A stretch of 64,000 bases of DNA from the NCBI GenBank assembly GCA_905339235.1, contig CAJPFG010000025.1, positions 62,001 to 126,000 on the forward strand, written 5' to 3'. Every line of letters starts with the position of its first letter. Position 1 is the stretch's first letter. The stretch is from Phycisphaerales bacterium. GTDB taxonomy: Bacteria > Planctomycetota > Phycisphaerae > Phycisphaerales > UBA1924. Under the pieces are notes generated by a model that saw nothing but the letters and a program-made list of their open reading frames with translations, did not search any database and was not told the DNA's origin. A program made the position numbers and the translations under genes. This document shows positions 7,227 to 15,596 of the stretch, in pieces.

Positions 7227-8606
7227 CTAGGACGCCTTTCGCAGCACGAGGGCGGCGTTCTGGCCGCCCATGGAACTGGCGCACACCAGCACGTGGTTCA
7301 ACGTGGCTTCGCGCGACTCGCCGGCTTCCGCCCGAAGATCGCCGGGGCACCGGCCGGCGTGGATCCGAGCCGGCACGCGCTGCTCACGCAGGCACATGGC
7401 CGCGACCCCCGCCTGCACCGCGCCGTACCCGGCGTAGAGGTCACCCATCGCTGGGGCGAGGGTCACCAGCGGAAGCCGAGAGAGGCGAGCGCCGAACACG
7501 CGGCGAAGGGCCTGGGCCTCGCCGGCGTCGAAGGCGGGCGCCCCTTTGGCCTGCGGCACGATCGCGTCGATTGCTTCGGCACCGATACCCGCGTCGCGGA
7601 GCGCGGCGGCGATCGCCCGCTCCAGCCCGTCGTTGCGGTCTCGTCCATTGGGATAGGGAGGCAATACCGGCGGGGAAGACTGCGCCGCCCCGAAGCCGGC
7701 GATCTCGGCGTAGACTCGCGCCCCGCGGGCCGCGGCGCTGGAGGCTTCTTCCAGGATCAGAATTCCCCCGCCCTCACTCATGAGCGTGCCCGGGCTTTGG
7801 GGGTCGTACGGCCGCACGATGCGCGAGCCGTCGGTCTCCGCCCCCGTGTCCGCGAGGTCACCGGCCTGGGTCCACCGCAGGAATCCGACGACGTTGAGTT
7901 TCGAGTCGGCCCCGCCCGCAAAGGTCGCGTCGGCGGCCCCGCGCTCGATCACGCGCGAGCCTTCGCCGATGCAGAGGAGTCCGCTGGCCTCGGCGCAGGT
8001 GATGGTGTTCGAGGGCCCCTCGTTGCCGTGGATGATGGTCACGTGGCAGGCGAGCATGTTGGGGAGGTACTTAAGCATCCACAGCGGCGGCAGGTTGTTC
8101 ATGCCGCCGGACCCGGGCGTGTCGCCCTGGGTGCCCCAGGCTTTCAGGCTGAAGCCGCCGTTGAAGGCCCGGTCGGCATCCGTCACGCCTGCGGGCACGG
8201 CCGTGGCCATGGCTGCGGCGAGTTCGCCCGCCTCGGCGGCGATCAGTCCGGCGCCGATCTGGCAGCCCACGCGTTCGGAGGGGTAGGTGGTCTGGGTCTG
8301 GCCGGTTTCGGCGTGGGCGCGGGTGACAAGGTTGGCGTCGTCCACGGCGAGTTTGGCCGCGCCGACGGCGATTTCGATATCCCGGGCCATGACCTTGAGC
8401 GACTTGCGGTAGGCCTTGGGCATGAAGTCGCGGGCGGAAAACCCTTTGATCTCTCCGCCGAGGCGCGAAGGGAATCCGGCGGGATCGAGGCTTGTCAGCG
8501 GTCCGAGGGCGGACTTGCCCGCAACCAGCGCCTCCCAAAGGGGATAGAACCCTGTGCCCAGGGGAGTGACCGTCCCAAGCCCCGTAATGACCACTTTTCG
8601 GCTCAT
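7227..8606 (-). CDS. Degenerate ketosynthase, chain-length-factor-like
   Basis: A 459-residue ketosynthase homologue starting at MSRKVVITGLGTVTPLG (ATG at 8606). The fold markers are kept (GFSARDFMPKAYRK, NMLACHV, GNEGPSNTITC, MSEGGGILILEE). Cys204 sits about where the nucleophile should be. Both catalytic histidine sites are lost: the HGTGT loop is replaced by PQAKGAPAFDAGE (351-363), and the K..GH motif by APAMGDLYAGYG (384-395, Asp389 at the His position). Such a protein should not condense by itself; in type II polyketide systems an inactive partner of this kind sets chain length in a heterodimer. First gene of the run that ends with the intact ketosynthase. The partnership is inference. 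Confidence 0.85.
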   Translation of the reverse strand: MSRKVVITGLGTVTPLGTGFYPLWEALVAGKSALGPLTSLDPAGFPSRLGGEIKGFSARDFMPKAYRKSLKVMARDIEIAVGAAKLAVDDANLVTRAHAETGQTQTTYPSERVGCQIGAGLIAAEAGELAAAMATAVPAGVTDADRAFNGGFSLKAWGTQGDTPGSGGMNNLPPLWMLKYLPNMLACHVTIIHGNEGPSNTITCAEASGLLCIGEGSRVIERGAADATFAGGADSKLNVVGFLRWTQAGDLADTGAETDGSRIVRPYDPQSPGTLMSEGGGILILEEASSAAARGARVYAEIAGFGAAQSSPPVLPPYPNGRDRNDGLERAIAAALRDAGIGAEAIDAIVPQAKGAPAFDAGEAQALRRVFGARLSRLPLVTLAPAMGDLYAGYGAVQAGVAAMCLREQRVPARIHAGRCPGDLRAEAGESREATLNHVLVCASSMGGQNAALVLRKAS

Positions 8607-8711
8607 GAGCGGGAAGTCTATGGACCTACGGGAGGTGTCTGCGCGACTCGCCGCGTGTATCTCCGCGGCGTTATCCTTCCCATGTTCGACCTTTTCGAGG
8701 ATACTGCCGCC

Positions 8712-10163
8712 ATGATCCGCATCCTCCTCGCCGTGCTGTGGACGCTCGTGTTCGTCGTGGCGCCCGCCCCCGCGTTCGCCCAGGATGACGACCCGGATGA
8801 TCCGGGAGTTCGGCCCGAGGACGTGCATGTCGTGGACCCGCCGGATTCACCGGTGGGGCGCGAGTTGCGATGGGTGCTGAAGGTGCTCAACGGCGAGGAG
8901 GTTCTGGGGAACCTGGAGGCCAAGTTCTCGCAGCGATTCATCGAGGCGTACAAGCCCGAGCAGATCCGTCAGACGCTGACGACGCTGCGCGAGAAGGCCT
9001 TCCGCGGAAAGCGCATCGATCTCGTGCAGGTCCACGAGGACGATAACGAGGACTCGCTCTCGGGGATCATCAACGGCCAGAAGTCCAACACGTTCATGAG
9101 CGTGTTCATCGCGCTGGACGAGAAGACGCAACTCATTTCGGGCCTGCTGTTCGATCAGGCCGGGTACTCGTGCGCGGCGGGAGACTGGAACTCGTACGGC
9201 GGGGAATACGGCCGCATGGGCGGGTCGGTGGCCTTCGCGGCCTATGAACTCGTGCCCGTCGAGGCGGACAAGCCGCAGGGGCCGTACCGGCTGCTGCCCG
9301 TGTACGAGATCGAGGAGCGAGAGGCCAACGGCGTGGGATCGGCCTTCCGCCTCTGGCCGCTGGCGACGATGGCGCAGCGAGTCGCCGACGGCAAGGCCGC
9401 GTGGACCGACACGGTCACGATCAAGGACGAGTGGAAGGCGATTCCCGGCGGTGCGACGGAGCAGATGCCGGCCGGGACCACGTTCACGCTGGGGGAGATT
9501 GCCCTGCGCTCGGCCGCGCGCAACGACTCGACGGCCACCGATCATCTCTTCCACACCGCGGGGCGCGAGGCGGTGGAGGAGTACATCAAGACGACGTTCA
9601 AGTATCAGGGGCGGTCGTTTCCGCTGCTGAGCACGCGCGAGTTGCTGTTTCTCAAACTCCACAAGAACAAGGACCTGCTCACGCGTTACGCCGAGAACAT
9701 GGCCGAGGTCCGGCGCGAACTGCTGGCCAAGGACGGCATCTCGGGCGGCACGCCCAACTGGGATGCGTTTGAAGACTGGAGTACGCCGCGGGAGGTGGCC
9801 CGCGTGGAGTGGTTCGCCAGCGCGAAAGACCAGTGCGGCGTCTTGGCGGACCTGCGGCGGCTGGAGCAACTCCCGGGCATGGAGCCCCTGGCCGCGGCCA
9901 CCCGCATCGACGCGGCGGCCGGGCAGGGGGGGATCGTCCTTGATGCGTCGAAGTGGCCCGACGTGCGTCACGTGGCCGGGATCGAGCCGGGGGTGATTTC
10001 GTACGCGTGGCTGCTGAAGCGGGCCGATGGCCGGTGGTACACCATGGCCATGGCGTGGAATGACGAATCCGAGGACATCGACGAGGCGAGATTCTCGGAA
10101 CTGGCACGGGCGGGGTTCGAACTGCTCGTCAAACACGGGCAGGCGGAAAAGCCGGCGCCGTAA
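8712..10163 (+). CDS. Exported serine-hydrolase-like protein (beta-lactamase/LpqF type) with altered motifs
   Basis: A 483-residue protein. The ATG at 8712 begins a clear signal peptide (MIRILLAVLWTLVFVVAPAPAFA, cleavage after residue 23); an ATG at 8682 would add only a non-hydrophobic extension. The C-terminal 280 residues resemble the LpqF/ORF12-type penicillin-recognising fold: NGVGSAFRLWPLATMAQ where family members have SxFK, a PAGTTFTL..IAL stretch, NDSTATD (271-277) where SDNTATD is expected and AGIEPGVISYAWLLKRADGRW near the end. The active-site Lys is Arg213, the SDN serine position is altered and no KTG/KGGS triad is evident. It may be a non-catalytic envelope protein. Upstream domain (50-180) resembles the NTF2-like domain seen in that family. 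Confidence 0.75.
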   Translation: MIRILLAVLWTLVFVVAPAPAFAQDDDPDDPGVRPEDVHVVDPPDSPVGRELRWVLKVLNGEEVLGNLEAKFSQRFIEAYKPEQIRQTLTTLREKAFRGKRIDLVQVHEDDNEDSLSGIINGQKSNTFMSVFIALDEKTQLISGLLFDQAGYSCAAGDWNSYGGEYGRMGGSVAFAAYELVPVEADKPQGPYRLLPVYEIEEREANGVGSAFRLWPLATMAQRVADGKAAWTDTVTIKDEWKAIPGGATEQMPAGTTFTLGEIALRSAARNDSTATDHLFHTAGREAVEEYIKTTFKYQGRSFPLLSTRELLFLKLHKNKDLLTRYAENMAEVRRELLAKDGISGGTPNWDAFEDWSTPREVARVEWFASAKDQCGVLADLRRLEQLPGMEPLAAATRIDAAAGQGGIVLDASKWPDVRHVAGIEPGVISYAWLLKRADGRWYTMAMAWNDESEDIDEARFSELARAGFELLVKHGQAEKPAP

Positions 10164-10210
10164 CGAGGATCTTCTTCCGCATTCACCGTTCCTCCCTACT
10201 CTCCCGCTCC

Positions 10211-11557
10211 ATGCCTTCATTCCAAGGCCCCAAGGGCACGCGTGATCTGTACCCGCTCGACGCCGCCAAGCGACGGTTTGTCATGGAGGCGTGGCGCTCG
10301 GCGTCGATCCGGCACGGGTTCGAGGAGATCGACGGTCCGACGTTCGAGCACCTTCCCCTGTACACGGTCAAGTCCGGCGAGGGGATCGTGTCGGAACTCT
10401 TCTCGTTCAAGCGCGCGGGCGGCGAGGACGACTACGCCCTGCGCCCGGAGTTCACACCCACGCTGGCGCGCATGTACGCGGCGAAGGCCGGGAGCCTGCC
10501 CAAGCCGACCAAGTGGTTCATGGCGGGGCCGTTCTTCCGGGCCGAGCGCCCGCAGCGCGGGCGGCTGCGCGAGTTCCTCCAATGGAACGTGGATTTCCTG
10601 GGCCTCGCGGGCGATCCCAAGGCGCCCGAGGAGATCGAGCGGGCCAAGGCCGCGGCCGACGCCGAGGTCATCGCAACCTGCGTCTCGTTTCTCGCGTCGC
10701 TGGGCCTGACGCCCCGGGACGTTCGCATCCGTGTGAATCACCGGTTCGCGCTCTCGCAGTGGCTGGAATCCCAGGGCGTCGCGGCGGAGCGGCAGGGCGA
10801 CCTCTTCAAGTTGCTGGACCAGCGCGGCAAACTTCCTGAAGGCCAGTTCGCCGTGGGGCTGGCGGAGTTCGGATTCTCCACGCAGCAGGCTGAGGTGTTC
10901 CAGAAGGGCGTGGTGCGGATCACGGTTGATGATCCGCAATCGGCGGGCGACGCGGTCCTGGACCTGACGCTGTTCGCGCACGCCGTGATGCCGTTGGCGC
11001 AGCAGTTCGCGCAGATGGGAATCGTGGACTGGATCGACTTCGATCTCACCGTGGTGCGCGGCTTGGCGTACTACACGGGAATGGTGTTCGAGGTGCACGA
11101 GGCCAGCGGCGCCGAGCGGGCCATCGCGGGCGGCGGCCGGTACGACGGGCTGGTGGAACTCTTCGGGGGTCCGGGCACTCCGGCCGTGGGCTTTGGGATG
11201 GGCGATGTCGTGCTGGCGCTGGTGCTGCAGGATCGGGGGCTGATGCCCGAGGATGCGAGGGTGGTGGAGTTGGCGGGGCTGCGTCCGGATGTGTTTGTGC
11301 TCAGCAACGGGTCTGCGGAAGCGGACGCGTGGGTCCGCCCGCTGTGCGCGAGGCTGCGAGCGGCAGGCCTGCACGCGAGGCACTCGTACAAGGCGACGAA
11401 GAACATCGGCAAGTTGCTGAAAGACGGGGCCGATCTCCGTGCGCGGTTCGCGGTGATCGTGGAGAGCCCGGAGTCCGTCACGGTAAAGGATCTGAAGACG
11501 GGCAGCCAGAGCGCGGTCTCGCTGGAGGGGCTGGCGTCGCACCTGAGGGGCGCGTAG
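10211..11557 (+). CDS. hisS: Histidine--tRNA ligase
   Basis: A 448-residue class II synthetase beginning MPSFQGPKGTRDLYP, the usual HisRS opening with the TRD motif. Motif 2 is recognisable in WFMAGPFFRAERPQRGR.REFLQ, with the two arginines that bind ATP. The HisA-type histidine-binding loop appears as VRGLAYYTGMVFEV followed by AGGGRYDGL, and the C-terminal anticodon domain runs from about residue 360 with RHSYKATKNIGKLLKDG. Length is usual for the family. It charges tRNA-His in the cytosol. The gene is convergent with lepB, the two stops only 4 bases apart, so transcripts overlap at their 3' ends. Confidence 0.96.
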   Translation: MPSFQGPKGTRDLYPLDAAKRRFVMEAWRSASIRHGFEEIDGPTFEHLPLYTVKSGEGIVSELFSFKRAGGEDDYALRPEFTPTLARMYAAKAGSLPKPTKWFMAGPFFRAERPQRGRLREFLQWNVDFLGLAGDPKAPEEIERAKAAADAEVIATCVSFLASLGLTPRDVRIRVNHRFALSQWLESQGVAAERQGDLFKLLDQRGKLPEGQFAVGLAEFGFSTQQAEVFQKGVVRITVDDPQSAGDAVLDLTLFAHAVMPLAQQFAQMGIVDWIDFDLTVVRGLAYYTGMVFEVHEASGAERAIAGGGRYDGLVELFGGPGTPAVGFGMGDVVLALVLQDRGLMPEDARVVELAGLRPDVFVLSNGSAEADAWVRPLCARLRAAGLHARHSYKATKNIGKLLKDGADLRARFAVIVESPESVTVKDLKTGSQSAVSLEGLASHLRGA

Positions 11558-11561
11558 GCGT

Positions 11562-13235
11562 CTACCAGATAAACCGCATCCGTCCCCAGTCCGGAACGGG
11601 GATTCCCTGCCGTCGGCCGGGCGCGGGGAAGTAGACCCAGAAGGCCTTGCCGATCAGCAGATCGCGGTGGACGACGCCGATGGTTTTGTCGAGTTCGGCG
11701 ACCCATGGGTTGGGTTTGTCCCAGAGACGGGCGTCGAGGCTGGAGGGCGAGTTGTCGCCGCAGACGAAGAACTGCTCCGGCGTGAGGTTCAAGGTGCTCT
11801 TGGGGTGTGTCGCGTTGGCGGGCTCATCCAGGCGGGAGTGCCGGCGGCCCTGCTCGACGTTGTGATACACCGCGGGCTGGTAGTAGATATCGCGAGCCAG
11901 CCCGACGCGGTAGAGCGTGAGCGGGCCGCCAGAGAACACCCACCGCACCTCGGGGTGCGTGTACGCGGCGCTGGCGCTCAGAAGGGAACCGGACGAGCGC
12001 ATCGCTTCGTCCGCGGACATCGACGCGGCGTATCTCAGCCGCTGGTCGGGAGTCCAGTCGTAGGAGCCTCGCGCCACCGGCTGATCGTTCACGAACAGCG
12101 TGAGCGACTGGTCGGCGTGCCAGAACTCGATGTTGGTGACTCTGCCGGCGGGCAGGGGCTGCTCCAGCGAGCCCTTTCCAAGTTCCACCCAGTCGCCTGC
12201 GGGAAGGTCCACGATGCCAGGGGAATCCGAGGAGAGTTGCCTGCCGCCGAGGCGCTTCATTCGCAGCGTGACGGCGGCGCCGTCGATGTCCGCCCGGAAC
12301 TCGTGCCCGCGGGTGACGAGAACGGCGGAAACCGCCGCGCCCGAGTTCTCGGGGCGGACTCCGAGGCGGGTGCGGATATCGGAAACAGGATACCGGGCGA
12401 CCCCGGGGGCCGAGACTTCGTTGTAGGCGTACGAGTCGTTGATCTCCCGCACGCCGGAATCCCACTCGATGGCGGTGGGACCGGGGCCGGTGTACCTGTA
12501 ATCGGCGCGGCCCGCGATCGCCCATTGCTTGGGATCGACGCCGGGGGCGGCGCGCCAGGGCGAAGTGAAGCGGGGCTGCACGGCGTCGGGCTTGAGCGGG
12601 GTGAACTCGCTGCTGAAGACGTCCTGCCACATGGCGCGCTGGGCCCGCTCGGGCTTTTGCGCCGCGTGCCAGCCGGGCAGCAGCCAGGGGTTGACGTCTT
12701 TGGAATCGTCGGCCCGCGGCGTTCTCGCGAACACGTCGCCGTCCACCAACGCGATCTGCTCGCCCGGGAGCCCGAGCAGGCGCTTGATGTAGTTCACGGT
12801 GGGATCGGTGGGATTCTTGAAGACGACCACGTCGAAACGCTCGGGCTCATAGACCGAGTAGAGGTACTTCATCACGAAGATGCGGTCGCCCCAGCGCACC
12901 GGGACTCCCTTACGGTCGATCAACTGCCCGCTCATCGGATCGTGAACCTTGATGGGATTCGAGCTCGTTCCCTGAATCGGCAACGGCTCGCTGGAACCAG
13001 GGGACACCTTGTCGCGGGTGTCCATGGGCCAGGAATAGCCGGTCTGGGACGCCTCAAAGCGCATGTGCGCGCCCAGGAGCGTGGGGGCCATAGAGCCGGT
13101 AGGGATGAGGAAAGCCTCGATGACGAAGCCGCGAAAGACGAACGCCATCGCGAACGCGATGACGATGGAGATCAGCGTCTCGCGGATGGAAGACTTGTGA
13201 TGTCCCTTCTGGTCCGCGGCCTTGGGTGTGGTCAT
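11562..13235 (-). CDS. lepB: Signal peptidase I with a ~300-residue insert
   Basis: A 557-residue S26 peptidase, about twice the normal length. An N-terminal anchor helix (residues 19-45) leads into PTGSMAPTL with nucleophile Ser48; general base Lys151 lies in YIKRLLGLPGE; the closing signature GDNSPSSLDAR lies near residue 500, followed by the LIGKAFWVYFP strand. Between LPGEQ (160) and GDNSP sits a large insert with beta-rich sequence (FEFRADIDGAAVTLRM-like stretches, NIEFWHADQSLTLFVN) reminiscent of a lectin/concanavalin-type sandwich; its role is unknown. It would cleave signal peptides on the periplasmic face of the inner membrane. It is probably last in an operon with ricT (43 bases upstream) and three small exported proteins. 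Confidence 0.92.
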   Translation of the reverse strand: MTTPKAADQKGHHKSSIRETLISIVIAFAMAFVFRGFVIEAFLIPTGSMAPTLLGAHMRFEASQTGYSWPMDTRDKVSPGSSEPLPIQGTSSNPIKVHDPMSGQLIDRKGVPVRWGDRIFVMKYLYSVYEPERFDVVVFKNPTDPTVNYIKRLLGLPGEQIALVDGDVFARTPRADDSKDVNPWLLPGWHAAQKPERAQRAMWQDVFSSEFTPLKPDAVQPRFTSPWRAAPGVDPKQWAIAGRADYRYTGPGPTAIEWDSGVREINDSYAYNEVSAPGVARYPVSDIRTRLGVRPENSGAAVSAVLVTRGHEFRADIDGAAVTLRMKRLGGRQLSSDSPGIVDLPAGDWVELGKGSLEQPLPAGRVTNIEFWHADQSLTLFVNDQPVARGSYDWTPDQRLRYAASMSADEAMRSSGSLLSASAAYTHPEVRWVFSGGPLTLYRVGLARDIYYQPAVYHNVEQGRRHSRLDEPANATHPKSTLNLTPEQFFVCGDNSPSSLDARLWDKPNPWVAELDKTIGVVHRDLLIGKAFWVYFPAPGRRQGIPVPDWGRMRFIW

Positions 13236-13278
13236 GCGGTGAACCTTACGGGGGCAGGTGTGGAGTCGGATCGGGAGT

Positions 13279-14637
13279 TCACGCCGGGGGATTCGGCCCG
13301 GGCGGTCCGCCGCCGCGTCGGCGCTTTCGGCGGCGCCCGCCGCGGGGCGGGCCCTGGCCGGGCTGGTCGTTGCGCGGCGGGGGAGAGGAGTCCCCGAAAT
13401 CGTCTTCCATCGCGCCGAGGAGTTCGTCGATCTCGGCGTCCCGGCTGCGGGGCGGTGGTTGGTCTCGGCGGGGCTGGGCAGCCGGGCCGCGGTCGGGACG
13501 CGGTGGCTGCGGCGGGCGCGGCGGAGCGGGGCGTGAGGCGTCGGGGGGGCGCGGAGCCGAATCGGCCGGATCTCGTGGGGGCGGCGGGCGCATGGGCTGT
13601 ACGGAAGGACGGGGCCGCGGGCCGGGGGGCGGCCCGGGCTGATAGGCCGGCCGGATGGGCGGGATCTGGTTCTTGACGGGAGAGAGTTCCTCGACGGGCA
13701 CGGCGACCCGGCGCTCCTTGCCGTCGGGCCCCAGGTCGTCGAGTTCGACGAGCACGAGTTGCGTGAGGATCTGCCCGTCCATGACGGTTCCGTCGCCCTC
13801 GGGAGTTCCCACGCGGGACTTCTTGCGGGGGAGGCGTTTGCGAAGGTCCTCGTAGGTGGAGTCTTCGTAACGGAGGCAGCACATGAGGCGCCCGCAGCGG
13901 CCGGAGATCTTGAGGGGGTCCAGCGTGGCCTTCTGGACCTTGGCCGATTTCATAGAGACCGGCTTGAGGACCTTGAGGAAGTTCTTGCAGCAGCAGTACT
14001 GGCCGCACTTCTCGTAGTCGGCGGTGATCCGGGCCTCATCGCGGGCGCCGACGTGGCGGAGATCGACGCGGACCTTGAAGAGGTGCCCGAGTTCGCGGGC
14101 GAGGTCGCGCAGTTCGATGCGGTCTTCGGAGAGGTAGAAGACGGTGAGCGACTCGCCGCCGAGGATCGGCTCGACGTCCACGACCTTGCAGGCGAGTTTC
14201 AGGCGTTCCGAGACGGCGCGGGCCTGCAGGCGGAGTTCGTGGCGGGACTGCTCGAGGGCGGCCTGGGCATCGAGATCGGGCTTGTCGGCGATCCGCAGGA
14301 CGCGGCCGTCGGTAAAGAAGGGGTAGTCGCGCCCGCCGGAGTTCTCGATATACCGGAGCATCTCCTGGCGCGAGACGCTCTTGGAGCATCCGGAGTTGGC
14401 GCAGGTGCTGGTGAGCATCTCGCCGATCTCGGTGCCGCGGAACGTGCGGACGACCATCTTGCTCCCGCACCCGGGCTTGGCGTCGCCGTTGTAGGGAAAC
14501 TCACCGACGTACTTCATGGCGCCGAAGCGGACGACCATGGACTTTGGGGCCTTGAGGGCCTCATAGGCTTTGCGATCTTCCTCGTCGAGTTGGGTCTTGA
14601 GGTCTGCCTCGAACTGTGGGAGCGGAAGAATGGACAT
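13279..14637 (-). CDS. ricT: PSP1/RicT (YaaT) family regulatory protein
   Basis: A 452-residue protein. Residues 30-300 follow the PSP1 pattern: RFGAMKYVGEFPY, conserved CGSKMVVRTFRGTE, YLSEDRIELRDLARELG, then the Cys clusters CGQYCCCKNFL and GRCGRLMCCLRYED with the KKSRVGTPEG ending. In Bacillus the homologue forms an Fe-S complex with RicA and RicF that tunes RNase Y processing; the clustered cysteines are kept here. The last 120 residues are a Pro/Arg-rich tail not found in the Bacillus protein and probably disordered. It lies 3 bases after a small exported-protein gene and 43 bases before lepB, all on the minus strand, so an operon is likely. Confidence 0.9.
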   Translation of the reverse strand: MSILPLPQFEADLKTQLDEEDRKAYEALKAPKSMVVRFGAMKYVGEFPYNGDAKPGCGSKMVVRTFRGTEIGEMLTSTCANSGCSKSVSRQEMLRYIENSGGRDYPFFTDGRVLRIADKPDLDAQAALEQSRHELRLQARAVSERLKLACKVVDVEPILGGESLTVFYLSEDRIELRDLARELGHLFKVRVDLRHVGARDEARITADYEKCGQYCCCKNFLKVLKPVSMKSAKVQKATLDPLKISGRCGRLMCCLRYEDSTYEDLRKRLPRKKSRVGTPEGDGTVMDGQILTQLVLVELDDLGPDGKERRVAVPVEELSPVKNQIPPIRPAYQPGPPPGPRPRPSVQPMRPPPPRDPADSAPRPPDASRPAPPRPPQPPRPDRGPAAQPRRDQPPPRSRDAEIDELLGAMEDDFGDSSPPPRNDQPGQGPPRGGRRRKRRRGGGPPGPNPPA

Positions 14638-14640
14638 TGC

Positions 14641-14958
14641 TCAGGGCTTCCCCAGCGTCCGGGCGCGGGCCTCGGTGAACAACTGCTGCAGCGGCAGACG
14701 CTGGAGCAGTTGCAGACCCTCCTTGGTGTCGGTGCGGTAGACCATGAGCGTTTCGGAGCGCTCGTCGAGGATGACCAGCACGTCCTCGCGGCCGCCGTCG
14801 GCGGTGAGCATGGAGAGCGAGCCGGCGCGGGAGACCATCTCGGCGTTGGCCACGCCGGGGCCCAGGGGATCGGCGAGTCGCACGCCCTGCACAAGGGCGA
14901 GGGCGCCCAGCGCGAACGCGCTGATCCACAGCGGGTTGAATCGGCTGTTGGTGTTCAT
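14641..14958 (-). CDS. Small exported protein, single propeller-blade-like unit (105 aa)
   Basis: Start ATG at 14958 with GAGGAGA eight bases upstream. Residues 12-32 form a hydrophobic export or anchor helix. The mature part reads SLSMLTADGGREDVLVILDERSETLMVYRT, a two-to-four strand pattern like one blade of a beta-propeller, followed by a helical end. The neighbour at 14969-15277 has the same pattern (YTMVAGRTNSGGSSVIYVLDATNQEVVAL), so the two look like paralogues. Spacing is 10 bases from the upstream gene and 3 bases to ricT, indicating one transcript. Function unknown; a single blade would need to oligomerise or pack against a larger partner to be stable. Confidence 0.8.
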   Translation of the reverse strand: MNTNSRFNPLWISAFALGALALVQGVRLADPLGPGVANAEMVSRAGSLSMLTADGGREDVLVILDERSETLMVYRTDTKEGLQLLQRLPLQQLFTEARARTLGKP

Positions 14959-14968
14959 GGCGGTCTCC

Positions 14969-15277
14969 TCAGCGGCCGGGGGAGGTCTTGGAATCGCCGG
15001 TCAGGCTGCGGTAGCCCACGCCCGACATGGTGAGGCGCGACTGGTCCCACTTGAGCGCGACGACCTCCTGGTTGGTAGCGTCGAGCACGTAGATGACCGA
15101 CGACCCGCCCGAGTTGGTGCGCCCGGCGACCATGGTGTACTCCCCGCGGGCACGCCCGGCGGGCTGGGAGGAGTTCTGGGCATCGGCGGGAGTGACCACG
15201 CTCAGGCCTACAAGCAGGGCGAGCAGGACGACATTGGCCACCAAAAGGCCGCGGCGAGAGAAGGTGTCGAAACGCAT
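14969..15277 (-). CDS. Small exported protein, single propeller-blade-like unit (102 aa)
   Basis: ATG at 15277 is chosen because it has GGAG about eight bases upstream and begins a basic n-region (MRFDTFSRRG) plus hydrophobic core ending in VVTPADAQ, a clear signal peptide cut near residue 36. The mature part has the motif YTMVAGRTNSGGSSVIYVLD followed by NQEVVALKWD, matching the downstream paralogue. Longer in-frame starts add only Pro/Ser-rich shadow sequence. It is 13 bases after the 82-aa membrane protein gene and 10 bases before its paralogue, so it is the second gene in the run leading to ricT and lepB. No function can be assigned. Confidence 0.8.
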   Translation of the reverse strand: MRFDTFSRRGLLVANVVLLALLVGLSVVTPADAQNSSQPAGRARGEYTMVAGRTNSGGSSVIYVLDATNQEVVALKWDQSRLTMSGVGYRSLTGDSKTSPGR

Positions 15278-15290
15278 GGGAGAGACTCCG

Positions 15291-15539
15291 TCAATCCTGG
15301 TGGCTGCGCTTGGTGGCGAGGGCGTTGACGAGGATGACCCCGGCCGCGAGCAGGAGCATGAGGAGAAAACTAAGGACGGCCGGCGGGTCGTCGGGTTTGC
15401 TGGGCGTGGGTGGGGAGGGCGGTGGGATTTCGCCGGTGTTCTGCTGCTGGGCCCAGGCAACGCCAGACCAAAAGAGCACGGTGACCAATCCGGCCGCGCG
15501 TCCTATCGCGGCGCCCGAAACATCAAGGAAGTTCTTCAT
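15291..15539 (-). CDS. Small membrane protein, 82 aa
   Basis: An 82-residue protein with an N-terminal hydrophobic segment ending in SGVAWAQ (signal peptide, cut near residue 30), a Pro-rich linker (PPPSPPTPSKPDD) and one C-terminal transmembrane helix (residues 54-74, LSFLLMLLLAAGVILVNAL) with a short basic tail TKRSHQD. Predicted topology is a short periplasmic segment with the C-terminus inside. It is the first gene of the tight minus-strand run that continues with two blade-like secreted proteins, ricT and lepB. I do not recognise a family. Confidence 0.7.
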   Translation of the reverse strand: MKNFLDVSGAAIGRAAGLVTVLFWSGVAWAQQQNTGEIPPPSPPTPSKPDDPPAVLSFLLMLLLAAGVILVNALATKRSHQD

Positions 15540-15596
15540 TGGCGGGAGTTTATCACACCCGGGGGCGGCACGCCAAAGGCCGCAGCCGGGCCGATT

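Noticed and set aside
7167..8681. A continuous + strand frame running through the degenerate ketosynthase gene into the serine-hydrolase gene
   Set aside because: The part before the signal peptide is antisense to a ketosynthase with recognisable motifs; the real gene starts at 8712.
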